A stretch of DNA of 64,000 bases from ZC4RG35 sp041747855 (GTDB lineage Bacteria > Actinomycetota > Acidimicrobiia > Spongiisociales > ZC4RG35): the NCBI GenBank assembly GCA_041747855.1, contig JBGTEJ010000050.1:1-64000 (forward strand). Reading direction: 5' to 3'. Position numbers and translations under genes: made by a program. The notes under the pieces were generated by a model. That model made no database searches. It saw nothing but the letters and a program-made list of their open reading frames with translations, and was not told the DNA's origin. The number at the start of each line of letters is the position of its first letter. Position 1 is the stretch's first letter. This document shows, one piece after another, positions 1 through 7,390 of this stretch.

Positions 1-801
1 TTCGAGGTTGGGGAGGGTGCCGGCGGTGGTGGTGGCGTTGCCGGTGAAGGTCTGGTCGCTGGTCCCGTTGATGATGAGCAGGCCGGTTCCCCCGTCGAAG
101 GTGGAGGCCTGGGTGATCGCACCTCGAGCGGAGACACTGCCAACCCCAATCGCACCCTCCGTCAGGGTGAGCGTCCCCTGAGCGACAAGTGTGGTCCCGC
201 TGGTGATGGTCTTAACTGCCCCTGCGGTCTTAGGGGCGAACGTGAGGTTGTTAAACGTCTCTGTGCCCGGGACATCGACGGTGGCAGCGCCGCCGATGAA
301 GGTGACGGTGCCGTCGTTGGGCGCGAACACTCCGCCGGAATGGATGAAGTCCCCCGCCACTGAGAGGATTCCAGTCGTACTTGTGAAATTCCCCCCGGTG
401 AGGGTGAACCCTCCGTTGACGGTGAGGGCCGAGGTGCTCCCGACGAACGTCCCGCCCGCCTGGCTGAATCCGGAGGCGCCCACAGTGGTTGTCACAGATG
501 TTTGCGTGATCGTGCCGGAATAGCCGTCGGTGATCTGGATACCAGCGACGTTGACCGCCACGTTGATGAACGCGTCTTTGCTCGACGTTCCATCGAGGAT
601 CGCGATGTCGCTGGACCCGGGCGCTGCGCCGGTAGACCAGTTCAGGCCATCGGACCAGTCGTTGGTGCTGCCGCCACCAGTCCAGGTGACCGACGCAGCG
701 TTCGCCGAACTCGCGAGGTAGAGAGCGCTTCCGGCCATGACGAGCAAGAGCGAGGCGCGGACGAGGCGGCTCGAACCCGCCTTCGCTCGGCGTCGCGACA
801 T
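1..801 (-). CDS. Secreted beta-strand-repeat surface protein (3' part outside window)
   Basis: The reading frame is open from an ATG at 801 to base 1, so 267 N-terminal residues are visible and the stop lies outside. Residues 1-35 form a signal peptide: the start MSRRRAKAG, a hydrophobic core LLLVMAGSALYLA, then a likely SANA/AS cleavage site. After it comes VTWTGGGSTNDWSDGLNWSTG, of the W-x-G-G...W...NW type seen at the start of autotransporter-type and other surface beta-strand-repeat proteins. The rest is Gly/Thr/Ser-rich with short alternating hydrophobic strands (TVNGGFTLTGGNF, LSVAGDFIHSGGVF), as expected for a right-handed beta-helix or filament. The product is probably exported and cell-surface associated; its ligand is unknown. 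An in-frame ATG at 843 would add 14 residues but spoils the signal peptide. Neither start has a clear Shine-Dalgarno site. Confidence 0.8.
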   Translation of the reverse strand, partial: MSRRRAKAGSSRLVRASLLLVMAGSALYLASSANAASVTWTGGGSTNDWSDGLNWSTGAAPGSSDIAILDGTSSKDAFINVAVNVAGIQITDGYSGTITQTSVTTTVGASGFSQAGGTFVGSTSALTVNGGFTLTGGNFTSTTGILSVAGDFIHSGGVFAPNDGTVTFIGGAATVDVPGTETFNNLTFAPKTAGAVKTITSGTTLVAQGTLTLTEGAIGVGSVSARGAITQASTFDGGTGLLIINGTSDQTFTGNATTTAGTLPNLE

Positions 802-1217
802 CGCCGAATGGGCGGCGCCCAAGTCGCTACGACACCATGTCATCAAAGGATTTATCGACCCGCTGGAAGCGACCTTGAAAACCCTTCTGACTCCACCAAA
901 AAGCACTAGTCATGTCAGGACATCAGTGGAGTGAAGGAGTTCCCACCACGCCCATCCAGATCCGATCGCGGTTGCGGAAAGTGGACTCATGGGGCATGGG
1001 ATAGCCACAGCCAAAACCGGCGACCGTAAGAAAGGTCGCGGGACCCGGGCCGGTGGGTGGGGGAGGGGAGAGGAACCGGGCCCGGGCCCCACGAAGTGTC
1101 AGATAATCGACTGGTGAACTACCTCTCCCTGGACCCTCCGTTGCGCTCTCCCGCTTGCGATCCCGACAGGCTGCAGTGTAGTCCCGGGTCGGTTCTGCGG
1201 ACTACCTTCTCTCCGGC
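802..1217. other. Gene-free divergent intergenic region
   Basis: These 416 bases separate the leftward surface-protein gene from the rightward GNAT-synthetase gene. No reading frame here has coding character. The left part is unremarkable. The segment from about 1017 to 1086 holds two stable hairpins and a G-rich stretch, described separately. A TACCTT box at 1203-1208 lies 9 nt before the ATG of the next gene and could be its -10 element. Confidence 0.6.
1017..1086 (+). other. Tandem hairpins with G-rich loop
   Basis: A first hairpin pairs GCGACC (1020-1025) with GGTCGC (1034-1039) around an 8-base loop. Flanking CC (1017-1018) and GG (1040-1041) can extend it across a bulge. A second hairpin pairs CCCGGGCCGGT (1044-1054) with ACCGGGCCCGGG (1075-1086) with one bulged base. 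Its loop is almost all purine, and G tracts at 1047-1049, 1055-1057, 1059-1061 and 1065-1067 fit an intramolecular G-quadruplex. The segment lies in a divergent promoter region, so it may be a structured leader or regulatory DNA. It matches no riboswitch class I can name. Confidence 0.4.
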
Positions 1218-3950
1218 ATGGCCGATTATCCAGCCGAATACGAACTCGACATCGTCCTGCGGGATGGGAGCGTGGCACGGGTCAGGCCGATCAAACCTGA
1301 GGATGCCGCCCAGGCCCGGGCATTCTTCGAGAAGCTCGGCCCCGAGTCCCGGTATTTCCGGTTCTTCAATGTCAAACAGACGCTGACCGACGAGGAAGTG
1401 TCAGCGTTTTCCGAAGTCGACTATCACGACAGGATGGCCCTCGTTGCGCTGGCTGGCGACGACATCATCGCGGTGGGCCGATACGACCTCGAAGACCCGG
1501 AGACCGCCGAGGTAGCCTTCGCCGTCGTCGACGACCATCAGGGAAAAGGGATCGGGACCCGTCTTCTCGAACTCCTGACGAACTACGCCAGGAACAACGG
1601 GGTCCGTTCATTCCGTGCTTATGTCCTGGGGGAGAACCGTCAGATGATGAGGGTGTTCCGGAACTCCGGGTACGAGTTGACCAGGACCATGGACCAAGGG
1701 GTCTACACGGTCGACTTCCCTGTCGAGGTGAGTGAAGGTTCGATGGGGGCCGAGGCCGAACACGAGAAGAGGGCGGTCGCGGCATCGCTCTTACCCCTCT
1801 TCTTCCCACGTTCGGTTGCGGTGATCGGGGCGTCGAACAATGCCGATTCGATAGGCGGCAAGCTGTTCACCAACCTTCTCAGCGCCGGGTTTACCGGTCC
1901 CCTCTATCCGGTCAACCCGACCTCAAAGGTGGTCCGTTCCGTGAAGTCATACCCCTCGGTTCTCGACGTGCCCGACGAGATCGATCTCGCCTACATAGTG
2001 GTGCCACAGCGACTGGTGATGGGAGTGGCCCGTGAGTGCGCCGAGAAGGGGGTCAGGGGTCTTGTCGTCATATCGGCGGGTTTCTCGGAGGTCGGTCCCG
2101 AGGGTGCGGCGCTCGAAGCGGAACTGCTTGCCCTGGTGAGGAGTAGTGGGATGCGCATGGTCGGCCCCAACTGCATGGGGTTGCTCAACACCGCCGACGC
2201 GGTGCGTCTCAACGGTACGTTTGCACCGGTTTACCCACCGCCGGGGAATGTGGCCATGTCGAGCCAGTCCGGCGCCTTGGGGATCGCCATCCTCGACTAC
2301 GCCACCAAGGCCAGCATCGGGATCTCACAGTTCGTGTCGGTGGGGAACAAGGCCGACGTCAGTGGGAATGACCTCCTCCTGGCGTGGGAGGACGATCCCC
2401 AGACCGATGTGATCACCATGTATGTCGAGTCGTTTGGCAATCCGAAGAAGTTCTCCCGGATCGCCCGGCGGATCGGTCGCAAGAAACCGATCGTGGCGGT
2501 CAAATCCGGTCGCAGTGCGGCCGGGAGTCGGGCAGCCGCATCTCACACTGGGGCCCTGGCGTCCTCCGATGTCGCCGTCGACACCCTCTTCCGACAAGCC
2601 GGTGTGATGAGGGTGACCACCATCGAGGAGCTCTTCGCCGTGGCCAGCCTCCTCGCCAGTCAACCCGTGCCCGCCGGGCGTCGTGTCGGAGTCGTGACCA
2701 ACGCCGGGGGTCCCGGCATACTCGCCTCCGATGCCATGGAGTCCAACGGTCTGGTGATTCCCGAGTTGTCGGCCGGGCTGCAGGAAGTAATCGCGTCGAT
2801 GTTGCCGGCCGAGGCCTCGACCCGGAACCCGGTTGACCTGATCGCTTCTGGCGGTCCGGCTGAGTTCGAGCATGCCACCGGCGCTTTGCTGGAATCCGGT
2901 GAGGTGGACGCAGTGATGGTCATTTACGTGCCGGTCACTTCTGAAGGTGCCGAAGCAGTGGCCGCAGCACTTCGCAGGTGTCAGGACGCCCATGAGGGAC
3001 AGGTCACCATGCTCTCGGTGTTCATGGACTCCGGGTCATCCCGGGACCATCTGCTGGGTACGGGCGGGGGTAGGACGATCCCCACCTACTCCTTCCCCGA
3101 GATGGCGTCACTCGCACTTGCCCGTGCCGCCGAGCATTGGGAGTGGAGACTGCGCGACCCGGGTATCGAGGTACGGCTGGAGGATGACCAGATCGTCGAG
3201 ATCCGCCGGATCGTCGACGACGCGTTGGCCGGTATGACGGAGGCCGGTGGTTGGTTGGGGCCCGAACGAGTAGATGGTGTGCTCAGGGCAGCCGGATTGC
3301 GGACACCCTTGACCCGGATGACCACCCACGTCGATCAGGCCCTCGAAGTAGCCCGGGGGGTCGACGGCCCGCTGGTCTTGAAAGTGGTCTCCGATCGTGC
3401 CATCCACAAGTCTGATGTCGGTGGGGTGGTCCTCGGTGTGTCCGGAGAAGAGGACGTCCGGCGAGCCTTCGAACAGGTGAGCGGTGTCGTCTTCGAGCCC
3501 GACGGAGTCCTGGTCCAGGAGTATGTCCCCGGTGGCCATGAAGTGTTGATCGGTATGGCCCAGGATCCGAACTTCGGTCCCTTGGTGGTGTTCGGGCTGG
3601 GCGGGGTCTATGTGGAACTGCTCAGGGATGTCGCCTTCCGGATCCACCCCCTGACCGATGTCGACGTTGTCGAGATGATCAGAGAGACCAAGGGTTTCAA
3701 ACTCTTGGAGGGATACCGGAATCAGCCCGAGGGCGATGTCGCCGCCCTCGAATCTGCCCTGTTGAGAGTCTCCGGGATGATCAGCGCCATCCCCGAACTG
3801 GTCGAGATGGACCTGAACCCGGTGAAGGTCCTGGCGCCGGGAGAAGGGGTCTGTGTGGTGGACGCCCGGATGAGGATCAGCCCTTTGCCACCCTCCCGAC
3901 GTCCCACCATGCTTGACCTCGCTGCCGCCCGACCACGTCCCTCGGCATAG
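1218..3950 (+). CDS. GNAT acetyltransferase-acyl-CoA synthetase (NDP-forming type) fusion, Pat-like
   Basis: A 910-residue multidomain protein. Residues about 10-165 are a GNAT acetyltransferase with the acetyl-CoA loop QGKGIG (108-113). Residues about 195-320 are a CoA-binding Rossmann domain (SVAVIGASNN, 199-208). A succinyl-CoA-synthetase-like domain follows, with SHTGA at 442-446, the position of the phosphohistidine in ADP-forming acetyl-CoA synthetases. The last about 220 residues are an ATP-grasp domain. The N-terminal GNAT order matches actinobacterial PatA proteins rather than enterobacterial Pat. The likely role is protein lysine acetylation, for example of acyl-CoA synthetases, although retention of the His leaves synthetase activity possible. 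It is followed after 23 bp by enoyl-CoA hydratase. The start is the first ATG, with a TACCTT box 9 nt upstream. Confidence 0.85.
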   Translation: MADYPAEYELDIVLRDGSVARVRPIKPEDAAQARAFFEKLGPESRYFRFFNVKQTLTDEEVSAFSEVDYHDRMALVALAGDDIIAVGRYDLEDPETAEVAFAVVDDHQGKGIGTRLLELLTNYARNNGVRSFRAYVLGENRQMMRVFRNSGYELTRTMDQGVYTVDFPVEVSEGSMGAEAEHEKRAVAASLLPLFFPRSVAVIGASNNADSIGGKLFTNLLSAGFTGPLYPVNPTSKVVRSVKSYPSVLDVPDEIDLAYIVVPQRLVMGVARECAEKGVRGLVVISAGFSEVGPEGAALEAELLALVRSSGMRMVGPNCMGLLNTADAVRLNGTFAPVYPPPGNVAMSSQSGALGIAILDYATKASIGISQFVSVGNKADVSGNDLLLAWEDDPQTDVITMYVESFGNPKKFSRIARRIGRKKPIVAVKSGRSAAGSRAAASHTGALASSDVAVDTLFRQAGVMRVTTIEELFAVASLLASQPVPAGRRVGVVTNAGGPGILASDAMESNGLVIPELSAGLQEVIASMLPAEASTRNPVDLIASGGPAEFEHATGALLESGEVDAVMVIYVPVTSEGAEAVAAALRRCQDAHEGQVTMLSVFMDSGSSRDHLLGTGGGRTIPTYSFPEMASLALARAAEHWEWRLRDPGIEVRLEDDQIVEIRRIVDDALAGMTEAGGWLGPERVDGVLRAAGLRTPLTRMTTHVDQALEVARGVDGPLVLKVVSDRAIHKSDVGGVVLGVSGEEDVRRAFEQVSGVVFEPDGVLVQEYVPGGHEVLIGMAQDPNFGPLVVFGLGGVYVELLRDVAFRIHPLTDVDVVEMIRETKGFKLLEGYRNQPEGDVAALESALLRVSGMISAIPELVEMDLNPVKVLAPGEGVCVVDARMRISPLPPSRRPTMLDLAAARPRPSA

Positions 3951-3973
3951 TTCTTCCACTACCGTCAACGGTC

Positions 3974-4741
3974 ATGGAATTCGTATCCGTCACCGTGGAA
4001 AACGCCGTCGCCCTGGTCCGACTCGACCGGCCGCCGGTCAATGCCCTTTCAGCCCAGCTTGCAGCCGAATTGAAAGAGGCTTTTGTCTCCTGTCAGGATC
4101 CGGCAATCCGTGCCGTAGTGGTCACGGGGCAACCGCATTTTGCGGCCGGGGCCGACATTAAGGCCTTCAAGGAGACGCTCGACTCGGGGTCCAAAGAGCG
4201 AAGTGCCAACCTGCTCGTCGAAGCCATCGCGGTGTTGGAGGACCTGGAGAAGCCAACCATCGCAGCTGTCCACGGATTCGCCCTGGGAGGCGGTTGTGAG
4301 CTCTCAATGGGTTGTGACTTCAGGTATGTCGCCGAGGACGCAAGGATCGGTCAGCCCGAGGTCCTCCTGGGGATCATCCCGGGAGCGGGGGGAACCCAGC
4401 GTCTCCAGAGACTGGTCGGATTTCAGAAGGCCAAGGAAATGGTCTTCAGTGGCAGACATATCGATGCCGCTGAGGCCCTCGCCATCGGCTACGCCGACAA
4501 AGTTCTCCCCACCGACACCGTGCTCGACATGGCCCTCACCGACGCCGCGGAATGGGCGACAAAGGCGACGGTTGCGATCGCCGCCGCCAAGAAGGCCATG
4601 GCAGGGGGACGGGGAGTCCCGTTTTCGGAAGCTATGGCCATGGAAGCAGCAGGTTTCCAGAAATCGTTCGCCTCGGAAGATGCGGTCGAAGGAGTCAACG
4701 CCTTCGTCGACAAGCGTCAGGCCGACTTCAAAGGTCGCTGA
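3974..4741 (+). CDS. Enoyl-CoA hydratase/isomerase family protein
   Basis: At 255 residues this is the normal crotonase length. It has the oxyanion-hole segment HFAAGADIKAF near residues 55-65 and the signature HGFALGGGCELSMGCDFR around 96-113. A catalytic-type glutamate in the segment IGQPEVLLGIIPGAGGTQRL follows, as in true 2-enoyl-CoA hydratases. The enzyme would hydrate trans-2-enoyl-CoA in fatty acid or branched-chain acyl degradation; the exact substrate cannot be read from sequence. It follows the GNAT-synthetase closely and converges with the SRPBCC gene, overlapping its 3' end by 14 bp. A TACCGT box 8 nt before the ATG suggests its own promoter with almost no leader. Confidence 0.88.
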   Translation: MEFVSVTVENAVALVRLDRPPVNALSAQLAAELKEAFVSCQDPAIRAVVVTGQPHFAAGADIKAFKETLDSGSKERSANLLVEAIAVLEDLEKPTIAAVHGFALGGGCELSMGCDFRYVAEDARIGQPEVLLGIIPGAGGTQRLQRLVGFQKAKEMVFSGRHIDAAEALAIGYADKVLPTDTVLDMALTDAAEWATKATVAIAAAKKAMAGGRGVPFSEAMAMEAAGFQKSFASEDAVEGVNAFVDKRQADFKGR

Positions 4742-5180
4742 GAGAGGCGGCGAACCGCGCCAAGTTCCCCTTCCAGATCCGGGCGAGCATCGGCTTGGCC
4801 AGCCATCCGACGATCGGGCCACCCAACCACCACGGGAAGGTCAAATCCTCCGCCCAGACGACAATCGTCTCGTCACCGTCAGATCTGAGGGAGAGCCCCC
4901 CTCTGCCACGAACCAATCCACGATGCGCCACGCCGATAGCCGAACCCTCATCCCAGTCGGTCACTTCGATCGAATCGAGGGTGCGAAACGGGCCGACCCG
5001 TGTTTTGACTTCCATCCGGGTCCCGACGCCCGTCGTGTGCTCTCCGACGAACCGGAGTGACTCGGCGTCCTGCATCCAGGTCACATGACTGCTCAGGTCA
5101 GCCAGGGCAGGCCAGACTTCGTGGCGTGGCCGTGGGATCCGATGGGTGACTTCGATGCTGGGCACCGGCACACGGTACAC
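4728..5180 (-). CDS. SRPBCC-superfamily (polyketide cyclase/START-like) protein
   Basis: I place the start at the GTG at 5180 because an AGGAGA site lies 8 nt upstream on the minus strand; the longer frame reaching 5312 would run into the neighbouring gene. The 150-residue product has the SRPBCC pattern: an N-terminal strand (IEVTHRIPRPRHEVWPALADLSSHVTW), a middle beta sheet with a GVGTRMEVKT turn, and a long C-terminal helix (WLAKPMLARIWKGNLARFAASL). Such proteins form a deep hydrophobic pocket for lipids or aromatic ligands. The specific ligand is unknown. It is divergent from the cysteine desulfurase gene, with only 27 bp between starts. Confidence 0.75.
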   Translation of the reverse strand: MYRVPVPSIEVTHRIPRPRHEVWPALADLSSHVTWMQDAESLRFVGEHTTGVGTRMEVKTRVGPFRTLDSIEVTDWDEGSAIGVAHRGLVRGRGGLSLRSDGDETIVVWAEDLTFPWWLGGPIVGWLAKPMLARIWKGNLARFAASLSDL

Positions 5181-5207
5181 CCGGGTCTCCTGCGAGAATG
5201 AGGGGTG

Positions 5208-6335
5208 ATGATCTATCTCGATCACGCCGCGACCACGCCGATGCGACCGGGAGTCCTGGAGGACATGGGGCCTTTCCTGGTCGGGGAGTTCGGCAATCCC
5301 TCGGGTGTCCACGAGGTGTCCCGCCGCGCCAAGAATGCCCTAGAGGAGGCACGGGAGAGGATCGCCGCAGTCCTCGGGGCTCGACCGATGGAGATCGTGT
5401 TCACCTCGGGTGGCACGGAGTCGGACAATCTGGCCCTGAAGGGTGCGGTCTACAACAACACGGCACGGTCCGGGTTGGTCACTGTTGCGACCGAGCATGA
5501 CGCCGTTCTCGAGACCGCCTACTTCCTGCGACGTCAAGGACATGAGGTGAGCCTGGTCGGGGTCGATGGCTCCGGAATGGTCTCGCCAGAGGATCTGGTG
5601 GCGGCGATCACCGAGCAGACCGCCGTGGTCTCGGTCATGACCGCCAACAGCGAGACCGGAGTTCTGGCCGACGTCGCCCAGCTTGCGTCGGCCGTGAAGG
5701 AGCAGCATCCGCAGGTTCTCTTCCACACAGATGCGGTTCAGGCCTTCAACTCCGAGGATGTCGCAACCGGTCACATGGACATGATCTCGCTAGCCGGACA
5801 CAAGCTCGGTGGACCAAAGGGCTCGGGGCTGCTCTATGTCCGGGAAGGTCTCCACCTCGAACCGGTCCTCCACGGTGGCGGTCACGAGTTGGGACGTCGC
5901 TCGGGGACTCAGAATATTGCCGGGGCGGTGGGGATGGCAACCGCCATGGAGCTTGCCGTGGCAGACCGGGAGCGCTTTCGGATGGTGGTCGCAGCGATCC
6001 GGGACGACTTCGAGAAACGCGCCCTGGCCGGGATCGATGGTGCCGTGGTCAACGGGGAGGAAGCGGTCCGCACTCCCCAGCATCTCAACCTTCGGGTACC
6101 CGGTGTGCGCAACCAGGTGCTCTTGATGAGACTTGACCAGGCCGGAGTTGCAGCCTCGGCAGGGTCGGCATGTCAGTCCGGTGCGGCCAAGGTGTCTCAT
6201 GTTCTCGAGTCGATGGGTCTGACGCCGGAACAGGCCCGGGAGACGGTGCGCTTCAGCTTTGGCTGGGACTCGACACCGGAAGACGGGTCTACCGCTGCCG
6301 AGATTCTCGTAGACCTGGTGGGTGAACTCCTATGA
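5208..6335 (+). CDS. Cysteine desulfurase (NifS/IscS family)
   Basis: A 375-residue class V aminotransferase-fold enzyme. It has the N-terminal YLDHAATTP, His97 in ATEHDAV stacking on PLP, the Schiff-base Lys199 in LAGHKLGGPKGSG, and the persulfide Cys322 in SAGSACQSG. It takes sulfur from cysteine and passes it on as a persulfide. The next gene, mnmA, overlaps it by 4 bp, so tRNA 2-thiouridine formation is a likely use, with Fe-S assembly also possible. The ATG at 5208 is preferred; an in-frame GTG at 5205 is also possible and a GAGG sits just upstream. Confidence 0.92.
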   Translation: MIYLDHAATTPMRPGVLEDMGPFLVGEFGNPSGVHEVSRRAKNALEEARERIAAVLGARPMEIVFTSGGTESDNLALKGAVYNNTARSGLVTVATEHDAVLETAYFLRRQGHEVSLVGVDGSGMVSPEDLVAAITEQTAVVSVMTANSETGVLADVAQLASAVKEQHPQVLFHTDAVQAFNSEDVATGHMDMISLAGHKLGGPKGSGLLYVREGLHLEPVLHGGGHELGRRSGTQNIAGAVGMATAMELAVADRERFRMVVAAIRDDFEKRALAGIDGAVVNGEEAVRTPQHLNLRVPGVRNQVLLMRLDQAGVAASAGSACQSGAAKVSHVLESMGLTPEQARETVRFSFGWDSTPEDGSTAAEILVDLVGELL

Positions 6336-7390
6336 GGGCCCTGGTCGCGATGTCGGGCGGAGTGGATTCGAGTGTCGCTGCCGCCATCATGAAAGAGCAG
6401 GGGCACCAGGTGGTCGGGGTCACCCTGAAGCTTTGGTCAGGCCCCAACGGTGAGGCCCCGACAGCCGGTTGCTGCACTCTCTCCGATGCCGAGGATGCCA
6501 GACGGGTGGCGGCAACCCTGGACATCCCGTACTACGTGCTCGACTACACCGAGGAGTTCGAGGGTGGCGTGGTCGACAGGTTCGTCGCCGAGTACGCCAC
6601 CGGGAGGACCCCGAATCCATGCATCGAGTGCAACCGCACCGTCAAGTTCGACCGACTACTCCGGAGTCTCGACGGATTCGATTGCGAGGTGTTGGTCACC
6701 GGTCATCACGCCCGGAATGTCGAGGTCGACGGGAACTGGCGTCTCATGCGTGGCACCGACAGGGCCAAGGACCAGTCTTATGTCCTATCCATGCTCGGGC
6801 AGGCCGAGTTGTCCCGGACCCGGCTTCCTGTGGGAGAGATGACCAAGGACGCCGTCCGTGAGATCGCCAGATCGCTCGATCTGAGGACGGCGAACAAGCC
6901 GGAGTCGATGGACATCTGTTTCGTAGGGCAGCGGGATTATCGGAGCTTCTTGAGGGGCCATGCCCCTGAGGCGTTCACCCCGGGCCCAATGGTGGACACC
7001 GCAGGGGTCGAGGTGGGCTCACATGACGGGATCGCCGGATTCACCGTGGGGCAGCGGCGTGGCTTGGGGGTAGCGGTCGGTGAGCCCAGGTACGTGGTCG
7101 AGATACAGCCCTCCACTTCGACCGTGGTGATCGGCCGACGGCGGGATCTCAGGGTCGACTCGGTCGAGATAGTCGATCTCACTTCGGTCGAGGGAGTGCC
7201 CCTCCGAGGCCGGGTGGCGGCCCAGTACCGGGCCCACGGGGATCCTGTCGGAGCGACCCTGTCCGACGGGATGCTCAGTTTCGACGAACCCCAGGAGGGG
7301 GTCGCGCCGGGTCAGACCATCGCCTTCTACGAAGGGGACGTGGTGCTCGGAGGGGGGATCATCGCCACCACTGACCGGAGCCCGGTGTGA
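6332..7390 (+). CDS. mnmA: tRNA-specific 2-thiouridylase MnmA
   Basis: A 352-residue enzyme of normal length. The PP-loop SGGVDSS is at 8-14. Catalytic Cys97 lies in NPCIECN and the partner Cys196 in SMDICFVGQ. The central domain has GFTVGQRRGLG, and a C-terminal beta barrel follows. It adenylates U34 of Glu, Gln and Lys tRNAs and replaces O2 with sulfur delivered as persulfide. Its start overlaps the cysteine desulfurase stop and its stop overlaps the ligA start, so all three are probably on one transcript. Confidence 0.95.
   Translation: MRALVAMSGGVDSSVAAAIMKEQGHQVVGVTLKLWSGPNGEAPTAGCCTLSDAEDARRVAATLDIPYYVLDYTEEFEGGVVDRFVAEYATGRTPNPCIECNRTVKFDRLLRSLDGFDCEVLVTGHHARNVEVDGNWRLMRGTDRAKDQSYVLSMLGQAELSRTRLPVGEMTKDAVREIARSLDLRTANKPESMDICFVGQRDYRSFLRGHAPEAFTPGPMVDTAGVEVGSHDGIAGFTVGQRRGLGVAVGEPRYVVEIQPSTSTVVIGRRRDLRVDSVEIVDLTSVEGVPLRGRVAAQYRAHGDPVGATLSDGMLSFDEPQEGVAPGQTIAFYEGDVVLGGGIIATTDRSPV

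Noticed and set aside
1000..1060. Resemblance to a c-di-GMP-I riboswitch (CACAGCCAAAACC...GGGAC)
   Set aside because: The first half recalls the conserved CAAACC hairpin, but the second conserved stretch (GCAAAGCC-type) is missing and the second hairpin does not fit.
3108..3968. Minus-strand frame of 286 residues opposite the GNAT-synthetase
   Set aside because: Shadow of the true gene: no motif, no ribosome-binding site and low-complexity composition.
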